DNA of 42,358 bases from Desulfobacteraceae bacterium (GTDB lineage: Bacteria; Desulfobacterota; Desulfobacteria; Desulfobacterales; JAABSP01): positions 1-42,358 of the forward strand of contig JAABTD010000011.1 in the NCBI GenBank assembly GCA_011390065.1. Direction: 5' to 3'. Both the position numbers and the translations under genes were made by a program. This document shows, one piece after another, positions 28,649 through 39,029 of this stretch (its first letter is position 1; each line of letters starts with the position of its first letter). Below the pieces are notes generated by a model, which had not been told where the DNA came from, ran no database searches, and worked only from the letters and a program-made list of their open reading frames with translations.

Positions 28649-28663
28649 GATGCTGAGGAAAGA

Positions 28664-29607
28664 ATGAAGATCGCAGCGGATTACACGATTCACGAAGAAT
28701 GCCGCCACTACGGCTGGGACAATTCTTTGAGACCGGCCCTGACCGTCGCCCCCGGCGACACCGTGACCTTCGATGTGCCCGACGCGTCGGGGGGGCAGTT
28801 CACGCCGGCGTCCAAAGCCGGGGACATCGCGGCGCTTGATTTTTCCAACGTCAACCCGGTGACGGGTCCGGTTCGTGTGGACGGGGCTGAACCCGGCGAC
28901 GCGCTGAAGATCACGCTTTTGGAATTCGAGCTGACGGACTGGGGCTGGACCGCTATCATTCCCGGTTTCGGCCTGCTGGCGGACGACTTTCCCGACCCGG
29001 CCATGTACATGTGGCGGTTCGCGCCCCAAACCGGCGCACTGGCTGAATACGGTCCCGGGGGGCGGGTCCCCATCCGGCCTTTTCCCGGCACCATCGGCCT
29101 GGCCCCAGCGGCGGCCGGCGTCCAGGAGGTGATCAACCCCCGCCGGGTGGGCGGCAACATGGACACCCGGGACCTGACGGAAGGGACGGTTCTTTACCTG
29201 CCGGTGGAAGTCGGGGGCGCGTTACTGTCCATCGGGGACGGCCACGCGGCCCAGGGAGACGGCGAGGTCTGCGGCACGGCCATCGAAAGCCCTTTCAGGC
29301 TGACGGTGAAGCTGGAACTGGAAAAAGGGCTCGCGCCGCCCTTTCCCCGGTTCACCACTCCGGGGCCCGTCACCCGTCACATCGATGCAAAGGGATATGA
29401 AGTGACCACCGGCGTGGGGCCGGACCTGATGGCCTCGGCCCGGGCCGCCGTTGCGGCCATGATCGACCTCGTCTCCGGCGGGTACGGGATGACCGCGCCC
29501 GAGGCCTACATGCTGTGCAGCGTGTGCGCCGACCTTCGCATCACCGAGATTGTGGATGCGCCCAACTGGATCGTGGCCTGTCACTTTCCCCTGTCGGTTT
29601 TTGCCGG

Positions 29608-29611
<4 letters not shown>
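28664..29611 (+). CDS. Acetamidase/formamidase family amidohydrolase
   Basis: The 315-residue protein belongs to the FmdA/AmdA family, which hydrolyses formamide, acetamide or related short amides to ammonia and the acid in the cytoplasm. Family markers: GWDNSLRPALTVAPGDTV near the N-terminus, VDGAEPGDALKI, and the signature SIGDGHAAQGDGEVCGTAIE around residues 188-207. There is no signal peptide. The stop overlaps the start of the next ABC ATPase gene by four bases (ATGA), so it is translated as part of the importer operon, which suggests that the transporter brings in its substrate. Confidence 0.9.
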
Positions 29612-30598
<987 letters not shown>

Positions 30599-30609
<11 letters not shown>

Positions 30610-31582
30610 TCCGACCATGACGCATGATCTGTTGAAGGTGGAGGGCCTCCGGAAATATTTTCCTGTGAAGGGGAGCCCCAGGAAAGTCCATGCGGTGGAG
30701 GATGTCAGCCTCCGCCTCCGCCACGGGGAAACCCTGGGGGTGGTGGGGGAATCCGGATGCGGCAAGTCGACCCTGGGCCGGGTGATCCTGCGGCTGCTGG
30801 CGCCGACGGAAGGCCGGATCTGGCTGGACGGCGTCGATGTGGCGGGACTGGGCCCCCGGCAACTCCGGGCGGCCCGGCGCGACATGCAGCTGATTTTCCA
30901 GGACGTGTACGCTTCCCTGGACAAGCGCCAGAAAGTGGGACAGATCATCGCCGAACCGCTCACGGTCCATGGCGTCGGAGACCGGAAGGCGCGCCGGGAG
31001 CGGGTGATGGAACTCCTGGGGATGGTCGGGCTTGAACCGTCCGCCGCAGACCAGTACCCTCATGAGTTTTCCGGAGGACAACGCCAGCGGATCGGCATCG
31101 CCCGGGCCATCGCGCTCTCCCCCAAACTGGTGGTGGCCGACGAACCGGTATCGGCCCTGGATGTTTCCATCCAGTCCCAGATCCTCAATCTGCTGGTGGA
31201 TCTGCGGAAACAACTGGGGCTTTCCTACCTCTTCATTTCCCACGATATGGCCGTGGTGGAGCATATCTGCAACCGGGTGGCCGTGATGTACCTGGGCCAG
31301 ATCGTGGAGACGGCCCCGGTGGAAGACCTGTTTTCCGGCCCCCGGCACCCCTATACCCGGGCCCTGCTGGCGGCCATCCCCCGGCCCGATCTCCGGCGCC
31401 GGCGAGGGGAGCGGCCCCTGCTCCACGGCGAACCGCCCAACCCCGAAACCCCGCCCCCCGGCTGCCGGTTTCATCCCCGCTGCCCCCAGGCAATGGCGGT
31501 GTGCCGATCGACGGCGCCGCCTGAATATTCAGCGGAAGGGGCGGGCCGGTTTCATGGCGTGAAATGTCATCTCTATGGATGA
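30599..31582 (+). CDS. ABC transporter ATP-binding protein, DppF type
   Basis: Second ATPase of the importer (327 residues). It has the DppF-type start [15 protein letters not shown], Walker [10 protein letters not shown]-loop [15 protein letters not shown], signature [14 protein letters not shown], Walker [32 protein letters not shown], and the C-terminal [12 protein letters not shown] plus GCRFHPRCP motif. Possible starts at 30575, 30599 and 30617; the last two lie in a 15-base repeat of period 18 (CCATGACGCATGATC). I chose 30599, which overlaps dppD by 11 bases. Confidence 0.92.
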
Positions 31583-31710
31583 TGATCGCGATCGGGCCCT
31601 GAGACGCCGGCCGCCAGTCAAGCGCCGGGACGCCAAGCGGATCATGAAGGCGCCGGTCGGCCCGGAACCGGGTTTGAAGGATCAAGCCATTTTGGCCTCG
31701 CGGCCGGCGA

Positions 31711-32976
31711 TTATATAAAGCCCATCAGCCGGATGACCAGGTAACCCGACAGTGCCGCCAACCCCACGGAGAGCGGGACGAGAATGAAAAAAGCCTTCCG
31801 GTAGAACAGATAGGCCGCCCGGAGGGTGGCGTCGGTGGGCGGTTCGCCGGTCGATCCTTTGGGATCGAGGCCGGTGGCGTTGATGAACCGCTCGATCTCC
31901 CGGGCCCGGACCCGCTGGCCGTTGGACTTGAGCGCGTCGATGGCTTTTCGCAGTTGGGCCAGGGCGCGTTTTTTGTCCCGCCGGGACGATAGGCGGCCTT
32001 GGGCGTATCGCTCTTTGACCTCCAGAAAATCGGCGTAAACCGCATCGATGGCCTGTTGATCTTTGTCGGACTGACGGGCTTCCAGCCGCTTCCGGGCATC
32101 GATCTTTTTCTGAAGCCGTTCAACAGTGGCGTCCACGGTCTCCATAAAGCCTGCCACCTGGTCTCGCCGTTCCTCGTTGCCCAGGGCCTCGAACAGATCG
32201 CGGTACCGCCTGAGTTCATCTTTCTGGGCTATGAAGGTGTCGATGTTGGCGATATCGGCGAGGGTCGACTGGTACATTTTGAAGACAACCCCCGCCTGAT
32301 CCAGGAGGAATTTGACGGATCGCCTGGACTGCTGGTCCATGGCCCGCGCGGCTCGGTTGATGGCCTGCCTGAGCTTGGTCAGTCCGTTTTCCAGCCCCTT
32401 GTCCCCCTCGAAAACCGCATAACGGGATTCGATCTCATCCAGCCGGGCGCGATACTCTGAAATTTCCTTCAGGAGCGTCACGGCTTCTTCTTCGTTCCGG
32501 GGTTTAATGAGCTTTCGTCTGGGCAGGGCGTCCTGGATGTCCCGGGCCTCCTTCACCAACGCCATGACCTCCACGGATTTCCGCCGGGTGCGTTCAAAGA
32601 CCTCGGATTTCAGATGGATCAGGCTTTTGAGGGAGGTGTTCCGCAGCCCGAAGACAGAGGCGGCCATCAGGGCCTCGAACCGGCGTTTTTTGGCCATATA
32701 ATGGCGGAACTCCGGGGCCGGCATCTCCTGAGAATCGAGATGGAGCCGACCCCCCTCCTTCAGCTGGATGCTCACCTGGAACAAACGGGGAAGTTTGTCG
32801 AACAGGCTGCCGGTCTGATGGGCCTGGACGATTTCCCGGTTGACCCGCTCGAGGGTCGCGGACACCTCCCCCGGATGGGGCGGACGCCGCCGGGCCGTCA
32901 GCCGATCGTTGATTTCAGCGACGATGATCCGGTTCAGCGCCTGTTCGGTTTTCTGATAATCGGTGAGCGGTTTCAT
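31711..32976 (-). CDS. Coiled-coil protein with C-terminal membrane anchor, unknown
   Basis: A 421-residue protein that I do not recognise. It is almost wholly helical and highly charged, with extended coiled-coil-like stretches (about residues 110-200 and 255-350, for example RRDQVAGFMETVDATVERLQKKI). A single hydrophobic segment at the very C-terminus (about 391-418, FFILVPLSVGLAALSGYLVI) suggests a tail anchor, so most of the protein should be cytoplasmic. No enzyme motif or nucleotide-binding loop is visible. Its start overlaps the stop of the upstream gene by four bases, so it is the last gene of a three-gene minus-strand operon. Confidence 0.75.
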   Translation of the reverse strand: MKPLTDYQKTEQALNRIIVAEINDRLTARRRPPHPGEVSATLERVNREIVQAHQTGSLFDKLPRLFQVSIQLKEGGRLHLDSQEMPAPEFRHYMAKKRRFEALMAASVFGLRNTSLKSLIHLKSEVFERTRRKSVEVMALVKEARDIQDALPRRKLIKPRNEEEAVTLLKEISEYRARLDEIESRYAVFEGDKGLENGLTKLRQAINRAARAMDQQSRRSVKFLLDQAGVVFKMYQSTLADIANIDTFIAQKDELRRYRDLFEALGNEERRDQVAGFMETVDATVERLQKKIDARKRLEARQSDKDQQAIDAVYADFLEVKERYAQGRLSSRRDKKRALAQLRKAIDALKSNGQRVRAREIERFINATGLDPKGSTGEPPTDATLRAAYLFYRKAFFILVPLSVGLAALSGYLVIRLMGFI

Positions 32977-33860
32977 GGTCGCCCTGCCCGGCGTCGGGTC
33001 GGGGCCGCCGTGCGGCTTTCCCGGATGAATTTCTGGAAGGCCCGGCGACGCGCTTCATGTTGAAAAGAGAGCTTTTCCGCCTTTTGCCGGATTTTGCGCG
33101 AATACCCTTTGGCGGACAAGCGATGCAGCAGGTTCCATCCCTCTTTGAGTTCTGCCGCGGCTTTGTCGATTTTGCGACCGCGCTGCTCCAGCTCCTCCCA
33201 CATGGATTGAACGACCCGGCCGAAAGGCGACAGGGTCGCCACCCGCAAGGCCTCGGCGGAACCGTTTCCGCCTGTCGACCCGGCATCCGGTCTCCAGCTT
33301 TCCATGCCGTCCACAGCGTACGTTAGTTGCCGGATATCTTCGGTGGTCCCCCCCACCCGATAGGCGACGGTGGGCCGATGGGCGAACCGTTCCAAGAGGA
33401 TGTCCAGCAGCGTTGCGGCCCGTTTCATGGAAACGGAGTGGTCCGAGACGATTCGGCGCACCTGTTCCCCCTGCCGGAGGGCCTCCTGGACGATGCGGAC
33501 CTCGTCGGTCAAATGGGCCAACAGTTCCATCCCGTGGCGCTTGAGTCGGCCGAAACATCGCCGGGCCTGCTCCCGTTCTTCGGCCGATCCATTGTTTCCG
33601 CTGTTTTCTTCGTACTGAAGATCAACGATCCGTTGCCTGGCGTCGGTCAGGTTGGCGAGGAGGGTCGGCGCCGCGTCGGAGAGTTCCCGCCAGCAGGCGT
33701 CGAGCTGTCGGGCGGCCCTGCGGCTGTTCAGATCTGCATTGCGCAGGGCGTCGTCCACCACGGCGGAGAGTCGAATGTATCGCGAAATTCGGCTCGTCAG
33801 CGGTCGGACGTCGATGCGTCGAATGCGCCTGGATATGTCGTTCAGGACGGAAAGGTCCAT
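32973..33860 (-). CDS. Helical protein of unknown function, middle gene of three
   Basis: A 295-residue, arginine-rich, almost wholly helical protein with no signal peptide, membrane segment or recognised catalytic motif. The N-terminal half (about residues 20-185) reads as a multi-helix bundle, then a glycine-rich loop (GSTGGNGSAE, about 213-222) and a basic C-terminal helix ending in arginine/proline-rich tail. It follows the 394-residue gene by 12 bases and overlaps the next by an ATGA junction, so the three products are likely made together and may form a complex. Confidence 0.72.
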   Translation of the reverse strand: MDLSVLNDISRRIRRIDVRPLTSRISRYIRLSAVVDDALRNADLNSRRAARQLDACWRELSDAAPTLLANLTDARQRIVDLQYEENSGNNGSAEEREQARRCFGRLKRHGMELLAHLTDEVRIVQEALRQGEQVRRIVSDHSVSMKRAATLLDILLERFAHRPTVAYRVGGTTEDIRQLTYAVDGMESWRPDAGSTGGNGSAEALRVATLSPFGRVVQSMWEELEQRGRKIDKAAAELKEGWNLLHRLSAKGYSRKIRQKAEKLSFQHEARRRAFQKFIRESRTAAPTRRRAGRP

Positions 33861-33872
33861 GGAAGGGGTCGG

Positions 33873-35057
33873 CTACTCGGTGAGCTTGAGGAGCTTTTCG
33901 ATCTCCTTCCGGTTTTCCTGGATCTGTTCCAGGCGGAGGTTGTCGTTTTTTTTGTAGACCTCTTCCGCCTCCTTGAGAGCGTTGTATTCCATCTCCCACT
34001 GGGGACTTGCCGCGATCTGATCCCCCACCAGGGAGGCGTATCGGCCCAGGACCCGGTTGCCGTCGTCGATGCTTTCCACGATCATCACCATGGACTGGGT
34101 GACCCGGGCCACGCCGGAGCAGATCTGGGAGACGTTGTCCACGGCGATTTTCATGTGGCTGGCGCCCTGGGCGAATTTATCCACCATGTTGACGTGGATG
34201 TCGCCCCGCTCCTTGAAATCGTTGATGAGGGTCCGGTAGCTTTTCAGCGCCGCCTGGTATTTGACCCCCATGTCGATGTTGGTTTTGTACTTCAGCTCCA
34301 TGCCCTGGCTCTCCCGCAGGGTCATTTCAAGGTGATCCCGCTGTTTTTCCACCTCGGCGTACCGGTCGTGGAGAGGGGACATGGCGTCATGGACAGGGAT
34401 GATCTCTTCCAGCTGCTGTTCCAGTTCCCGGCTGTGGGCCACCTGGGATTGATAGGCCCGGCGGTCGCCGTGGATCTGGTCCGTGAAGGCGTCGCTGACC
34501 TGGGTGAGGTTTTTCACGATGCCGTCGACTTCGTAGACCGTCTCCCGCAGCCCTTCGTTGAGACCCTGAAGGCTGCCGAGGTAGTTTTCAATCATGACCC
34601 GGAATTCGGTGATCAGGACATCGTCCGGGTCCCGGGGGATCTCTTTACGGACGATTTCGTAATCGGTGTAATCTTCGTATTCCTGCTTTTTAACGCCCAG
34701 CCGGACCAGCAGTTTGTCGAGGCCCGCCGTGTGGACGGGCCGCCGTTTTTCCACCGGAACCTCTTCCTCGATGATCTTGGTGGTTCGGGCGGCGATGATG
34801 TTTTTGATGCCGTCTTCGATGATTTTGATCTCATCGACGATATGCTGGAGCTTGTCGGCGTCGAATGTTCGGGAATGCACCTCGTCGGCTTCATAGTAGC
34901 GGACTGAAGGGGGACGATAACGCCTGGAAGCCGCCGCATCCGGCGCCGGCCCTGCGGTCATCTCCCTGTCAGAGGATTTTTGAAGCACCTGGTCGATGTG
35001 TTTATCGGCATCCTCCGGCGCCGGGGCGTTGCTCCGGGCGGTGTTCTGGTTTGCCAT
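33873..35057 (-). CDS. Coiled-coil protein of unknown function, first gene of three
   Basis: A 394-residue protein without recognised motif. Residues 1-65 are low-complexity and probably disordered. A short conserved-looking VRYYEADEVHSRTFD segment follows, then long helical, coiled-coil-like stretches (about 75-100 and 165-390), including RELEQQLEEIIPVHDAMSPLHDRYAEVEKQRDHLEM. No membrane segment. The frame is open from a TTG at 35099, but the ATG at 35057 has GGAGG about 11 bases upstream and is preferred. It heads a minus-strand operon and is transcribed away from the metallo-hydrolase gene. The general look recalls proteins that scaffold or remodel membranes, but that is only an impression. 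Confidence 0.74.
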   Translation of the reverse strand: MANQNTARSNAPAPEDADKHIDQVLQKSSDREMTAGPAPDAAASRRYRPPSVRYYEADEVHSRTFDADKLQHIVDEIKIIEDGIKNIIAARTTKIIEEEVPVEKRRPVHTAGLDKLLVRLGVKKQEYEDYTDYEIVRKEIPRDPDDVLITEFRVMIENYLGSLQGLNEGLRETVYEVDGIVKNLTQVSDAFTDQIHGDRRAYQSQVAHSRELEQQLEEIIPVHDAMSPLHDRYAEVEKQRDHLEMTLRESQGMELKYKTNIDMGVKYQAALKSYRTLINDFKERGDIHVNMVDKFAQGASHMKIAVDNVSQICSGVARVTQSMVMIVESIDDGNRVLGRYASLVGDQIAASPQWEMEYNALKEAEEVYKKNDNLRLEQIQENRKEIEKLLKLTE

Positions 35058-35245
35058 TTCGGGAATTTCCTCCATGATCATCCTAATTATAGTCGGCAAA
35101 ATATAATCAATGTCCGGGAATGGGTCAACAGGAATCGGAGTTTCCAGACCGTCCTTGACATCATCATGCGCTTGTATCCGGTGGCGAAAGATGATATTCG
35201 CCTTCAGAAGACTTATGGGAAGGAAGGAGATAAATCAACCTCGAA

Positions 35246-36040
35246 ATGAATGCCCACGTCCCGGACGAGCCCAATCTGATCCTCTGCATCCTGGCCAGCG
35301 GCAGCCAGGGCAACGCCATTTACGTCTCCGACGGCGAGACGTCGCTATTGATCGACGCCGGTCTTTCAGGGGTGGAGATCGAGCGGCGGATGCGGTCCAG
35401 AGGGCTCGATCCGACCCGCCTGGACGCCATCCTGGTGACCCATGAGCACGCGGACCATGTTAGGGGGGTCGGGGTGCTCTCCCGGCGCTACGATCTGCCG
35501 GTCTACCTCAGCCCCGAGACCGACGGCGCGGCCGCCCAACAGATCAAAAAGATTCGAGATGTTCGGCATTTTCAGTGCGGCCGATCGTTTCGGATCAACG
35601 ATCTGGCGCTCCATCCTTTCAGCACCTCCCACGACGCCCGGGATTCGGCGGGGTTCACGGTTCAGCGAAACGGCCTCAAGATCGGCATCGCCACGGACCT
35701 CGGCATCCCCACTGCCGTGGTCAGAACCCACCTCAAAAACTGCTCGCTGCTGGTCCTGGAATCCAATCACGATTCGAAGATGCTGATGGAAGGTCCGTAT
35801 CCCTGGCATTTGAAGCAGCGGGTCCGGGGCCGGACCGGCCATCTGTCCAACGATGTCTCCCGGGACCTGCTCGGTGAACTGCGCCATGAGGGGTTGGCCC
35901 ATGTGGTGCTGGCCCATCTGAGCGAAGAGAACAACACCCCTGAAACCGCCCTGCGCACCGTGGGGCCGGTACTCGCCCCTACCCGCGTCCGGCTGTCCGT
36001 GGCCGCCCAGAATGTGTGCAGCGAGATATTTCGGCTGTAA
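35246..36040 (+). CDS. Metallo-beta-lactamase-fold hydrolase, YycJ/WalJ-like
   Basis: The 264-residue protein is a cytoplasmic MBL-fold hydrolase. Metal ligands are visible: HEHADH (about residues 73-78), a His in FSTSHD, Asp in GIATDLG, and the final His in AHLSEENN. The YycJ-type features LASGSQGNAIYV at the start and LVLESNHD are present, as is RTGHLSND. Relatives have nuclease or phosphodiesterase activity and are linked to DNA repair or cell-wall signalling; the substrate here is unknown. The ATG at 35246 has only a modest upstream AGG-rich signal. Confidence 0.88.
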   Translation: MNAHVPDEPNLILCILASGSQGNAIYVSDGETSLLIDAGLSGVEIERRMRSRGLDPTRLDAILVTHEHADHVRGVGVLSRRYDLPVYLSPETDGAAAQQIKKIRDVRHFQCGRSFRINDLALHPFSTSHDARDSAGFTVQRNGLKIGIATDLGIPTAVVRTHLKNCSLLVLESNHDSKMLMEGPYPWHLKQRVRGRTGHLSNDVSRDLLGELRHEGLAHVVLAHLSEENNTPETALRTVGPVLAPTRVRLSVAAQNVCSEIFRL

Positions 36041-36060
36041 GTCTTTTTCCGGATTCGTCC

Positions 36061-36092
36061 TTGACATCCGTTTCGACATCCACTACTAAATA
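36061..36092 (+). promoter_or_regulatory. Candidate promoter of the polyamine-type importer operon
   Basis: TTGACA (36061-36066) is a perfect sigma-70 -35 hexamer. An AT-rich -10 region follows 17-20 bases later (TACTAA or TAAATA, 36084-36092). It lies 60-90 bases upstream of the first permease gene. The -10 match is weak. Confidence 0.4.
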
Positions 36093-36151
36093 TTGAGAAT
36101 CTTTTTCAGTTTCACCAAATGGATGAATCTCTATCATTTTTTGAAAGTGCG

Positions 36152-37012
36152 ATGGAAACTAAACGATGGAAACCATGGGCAATGCTGGCGCCGTCGCTGA
36201 GCGCCGTTTTTTTTCTGCTGGTCATCCCCGTCTGTTTTGTCGTGGTCTACAGCTTCTGGCTGCGATCGCCCTACGGGGCGGACATACCGGCGTTTCAGTT
36301 CGGGAACTACGCCAAGTTTTTTGACGATTTCTTCTATCCGTCGCTGTTGATCCGGACCATCCGGGTCGCCCTGGAGACGGTCGCCCTCTGCCTGGTAATG
36401 GGCTACATTCCCGCCTATTTTTTCTATCGGACCGAATCCCGCCTGAAACCGTTTCTGATGATCCTCATCATGCTGCCGTTCTGGATCAGTTTCATCATCC
36501 GGACCCTGAGCTGGATCAACATTCTGGGCGATTCCGGCCTGATCAACCACCTTCTGATGAAAGGCGGCTTCATCAGCGCCCCATTGCCGATGCTGTACAA
36601 CGAAGCGGCGGTGCTCATGGGCCTGCTGCAATATTTGCTGCCCTTTATGATCCTGAACATCTACGTCAGCCTCGACGGCATCGACAAGAGTCTGACCGAG
36701 GCGGCCAAAAGCCTGGGCTGCACCGAATGGCAGGCCTTCAAGGAAGTGACCCTTCCCCTGAGCCTGCCGGGGGTCAGCGCCGGATGCCTGCTGGTGTTCG
36801 TTTTGACCTGCGGCACCTATCTTCCGCCCATGATTCTTGGGGGGCCGGGCAACGACATGATCGCCAACCTCATCTTCAAGCGCATCGTCGGCACCCTCGA
36901 CTGGCCCTTCGGCGCCGCCCTGAGCACTATTTTGCTGGGGCTCCTGGGGGTCATCGTCTACACCTATAACCGGTATCTGGGCATCAACCAGATTTTCAAA
37001 ACCCTTCAATAG
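36152..37012 (+). CDS. ABC transporter permease, PotB type
   Basis: Inner-membrane permease (286 residues) of a spermidine/putrescine-family importer. Six membrane segments are visible; LAPSLSAVFFLLVIPVCFVVVYSF at the N-terminus, the LPFWISFIIRTLSWINIL segment, and the EAA loop LTEAAKSLGCTEWQAFKEVTLPLSLPG. The frame also has an ATG at 36119 without a ribosome-binding site; the ATG at 36152 has GAAAG upstream and gives the usual short N-terminus METKRWKPW. The next permease gene starts 9 bases after the stop. Confidence 0.92.
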   Translation: METKRWKPWAMLAPSLSAVFFLLVIPVCFVVVYSFWLRSPYGADIPAFQFGNYAKFFDDFFYPSLLIRTIRVALETVALCLVMGYIPAYFFYRTESRLKPFLMILIMLPFWISFIIRTLSWINILGDSGLINHLLMKGGFISAPLPMLYNEAAVLMGLLQYLLPFMILNIYVSLDGIDKSLTEAAKSLGCTEWQAFKEVTLPLSLPGVSAGCLLVFVLTCGTYLPPMILGGPGNDMIANLIFKRIVGTLDWPFGAALSTILLGLLGVIVYTYNRYLGINQIFKTLQ

Positions 37013-37020
37013 GATTTCAG

Positions 37021-37818
37021 ATGAAGCGTTTATCCGGCTGGTCGTTGATCAAAATCTACACGGTTCTCATCTATGTGTGGATGTTCACGCCCATCGTGGC
37101 GGTGGTGTTGCTGTCTTTCAATTCCCAGCAGTTCGGGTCGTTTCCCATGGAGGGGCTCAGCTTCCGCTGGTATGTGAAGCTGTCCCAGAACGCCTCGATC
37201 CTGGACGCTTTTAAAAATTCCCTTGTGCTCGGGAGCCTCACCTCCATCATGACGACGGCCATCGCCATCCCGGCCGCCATGGCGTTCGTCCGGTACGATT
37301 TTATAGGGAAAGAGGCCCTGAACACCCTGCTCCTTGCGCCCATTATGATCCCGGAGGTGGTGCTGGGCGTCGCCCTGCTGATCTTCATCCGGTGGCTCCA
37401 GCAACCCAAGAGCTTCGCGCTGCTGCTCATCGGCCACGTGGTGCTGACCCTGCCTTACGTACTCCTGGTGGTCCAGGCTAGGCTGGTGGGCATCAAACGG
37501 GTTTACGAAGAGGCGGCCCAAACCCTTGGCGCCAGTCCGCTTCAGACTTTCTGGGCGGTCACGTTTCCCCTGCTGGCGCCGGCCATTTTCGCCGGCATGT
37601 TGTTTTCCTTTACGATATCCTTTGACGACGTGACGGCCACGCTTTTCTGGGCGACGGCCCAGAACCAGACCGTGCCGGTGAAGATCTTCGGCATGTTGAG
37701 AGACTCCATCAGCCCGGAGATCAACGCCCTGGGGGCGGTCATGATTTTTTTGACCGTATCCCTCCCGCTGGCGGCGGGGTATATTTCCCGTCGTTTCGCA
37801 AGGGGAAGCGGCGCATGA
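37021..37818 (+). CDS. ABC transporter permease, PotC type
   Basis: Second permease (265 residues) of the same importer, with six predicted membrane helices. It shows PIVAVVLLSFNSQQ near the start, LSFRWYVKLSQN, MIPEVVLGVALLIF, and the EAA loop VYEEAAQTLGASPLQTFWAVTFPLLAPAI, followed by SFDDVTATLFW, a PotC hallmark. Closely spaced with its neighbours. Confidence 0.92.
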   Translation: MKRLSGWSLIKIYTVLIYVWMFTPIVAVVLLSFNSQQFGSFPMEGLSFRWYVKLSQNASILDAFKNSLVLGSLTSIMTTAIAIPAAMAFVRYDFIGKEALNTLLLAPIMIPEVVLGVALLIFIRWLQQPKSFALLLIGHVVLTLPYVLLVVQARLVGIKRVYEEAAQTLGASPLQTFWAVTFPLLAPAIFAGMLFSFTISFDDVTATLFWATAQNQTVPVKIFGMLRDSISPEINALGAVMIFLTVSLPLAAGYISRRFARGSGA

Positions 37819-37860
37819 TCCTGATTTTAAAAACCCAACACGAAAAGAGGAGGCTTGACC

Positions 37861-39021
37861 ATGGGAAAGAAGATGGAAGAGAAACTGGATCGACTGTTTG
37901 AAAGTCATATGGAAGGCAAAATTTCAAGGCGCGATTTTGTCAAATACCTCGGCATCGCCGGGGCTGCGGCCGGTCTTGCCGGCGGCCCCTTCGGTCTGGC
38001 CCGGAAGGCGTTCGGGGCACAGTCGATTACATTTCACAGTTGGGGCGGGTCCACTTCCGAGGCCCTGCGGAAACATGCCTTCGACCCGTTCACAAAGGAG
38101 ACCGGCATCAATGTGATCGACGCCGCCTTCACCGGCATGGATACGTTTCTGACCCAGGTCAAAGCCTCTTATCCGCCGGGCGGAGAGTTCAATCTCGCCC
38201 ATTTGAGCGCCGTTTACGACTACGCCCGGTACAAGAACCTGGGATTCAACTCGGTGCTGGACGAGAGCAAGATTCCGAACCTCGAAAACGTACTGCCCAA
38301 AATGCTCGACACACTGAGGGCGATCACCGGCGGCGATCTTTCGGCAGTGCCCTATGACTACGGCCAGACCGGCATCGCCTACAACACCAAGTACATCAGC
38401 AAGGAAAAAGCGGAAAAACTCGGCGCCTCCCTTCTCTGGGACAAGGACCTCAAAGGCAAACTCGGAAGCTGGGGCGGCGACTTCCGGACCAACATGTGGT
38501 ATGCGGCCCTGCACACTCGCCAGAGCCCCAACAACATCACCCGGCTGGATGACGTCTGGAACGCCCTGAAAGAACAGCGGGAGATGGTCAAAAAGTACTG
38601 GGCCTCCGGCTCCGAGCTGATGAGCCTGCTGGCCAACGAGGAGATTTACGCCACTGTGGCCTGGTCCGGCCGTGTGGCCAACATCCAGGCCGAGGGCCAT
38701 CCCATTGCATATCTGGCCCCGCCCAACACCTATTCCTGGATGGAGTACATGTACGTCCTGAAGGGGACCGACATGGCGGTGGCCCAGAAGCTGCTTAACT
38801 TCATGCTGGAGCCCGAACCGGCCATCGCCGTGGCCGAAGCCCAGAAATATCCGCCCAGCCTCGATCCGCGCAAGATCGACATGCCGGAATCCATCACCAA
38901 GGTGCCGGCGTACGATCCCACCGGCACCCTGGACGGATATCTGTTCGCCGATCCGGAGTACTGGAACAGCCATCAGCTCGAGTGGACGGAGAAATGGGAC
39001 CGGATCAAGGCGGGCGCCTAA
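37861..39021 (+). CDS. ABC transporter substrate-binding protein, PotD-like, Tat-exported
   Basis: Periplasmic binding protein (386 residues) for the importer. The N-terminus carries a twin-arginine signal, ISRRDFVKYLG (about residues 23-33) followed by an alanine/glycine-rich hydrophobic stretch and a likely cleavage before QSITFHSWGG (about residue 52). The mature domain follows the COG0687 pattern: ITFHSWGG at the start, AVPYDYGQTGIAYNTKYIS, and a hinge. The ligand may be a polyamine or another cation; it cannot be read from sequence. GAGGAGG lies eight bases before the ATG at 37861; a TTG at 37855 is in frame. A Tat signal on this family is less common than a Sec signal. Confidence 0.9.
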   Translation: MGKKMEEKLDRLFESHMEGKISRRDFVKYLGIAGAAAGLAGGPFGLARKAFGAQSITFHSWGGSTSEALRKHAFDPFTKETGINVIDAAFTGMDTFLTQVKASYPPGGEFNLAHLSAVYDYARYKNLGFNSVLDESKIPNLENVLPKMLDTLRAITGGDLSAVPYDYGQTGIAYNTKYISKEKAEKLGASLLWDKDLKGKLGSWGGDFRTNMWYAALHTRQSPNNITRLDDVWNALKEQREMVKKYWASGSELMSLLANEEIYATVAWSGRVANIQAEGHPIAYLAPPNTYSWMEYMYVLKGTDMAVAQKLLNFMLEPEPAIAVAEAQKYPPSLDPRKIDMPESITKVPAYDPTGTLDGYLFADPEYWNSHQLEWTEKWDRIKAGA

Positions 39022-39029
39022 AACCAACC

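Noticed and set aside
33327-34907. A 526-codon open frame on the + strand
   Set aside because: It is antisense to two helical-protein genes on the minus strand. Its sequence is rich in His, Asp, Phe and Val blocks, typical of the reverse frame of a charged GC-rich gene. The minus-strand genes have ribosome-binding sites and tight gene junctions.
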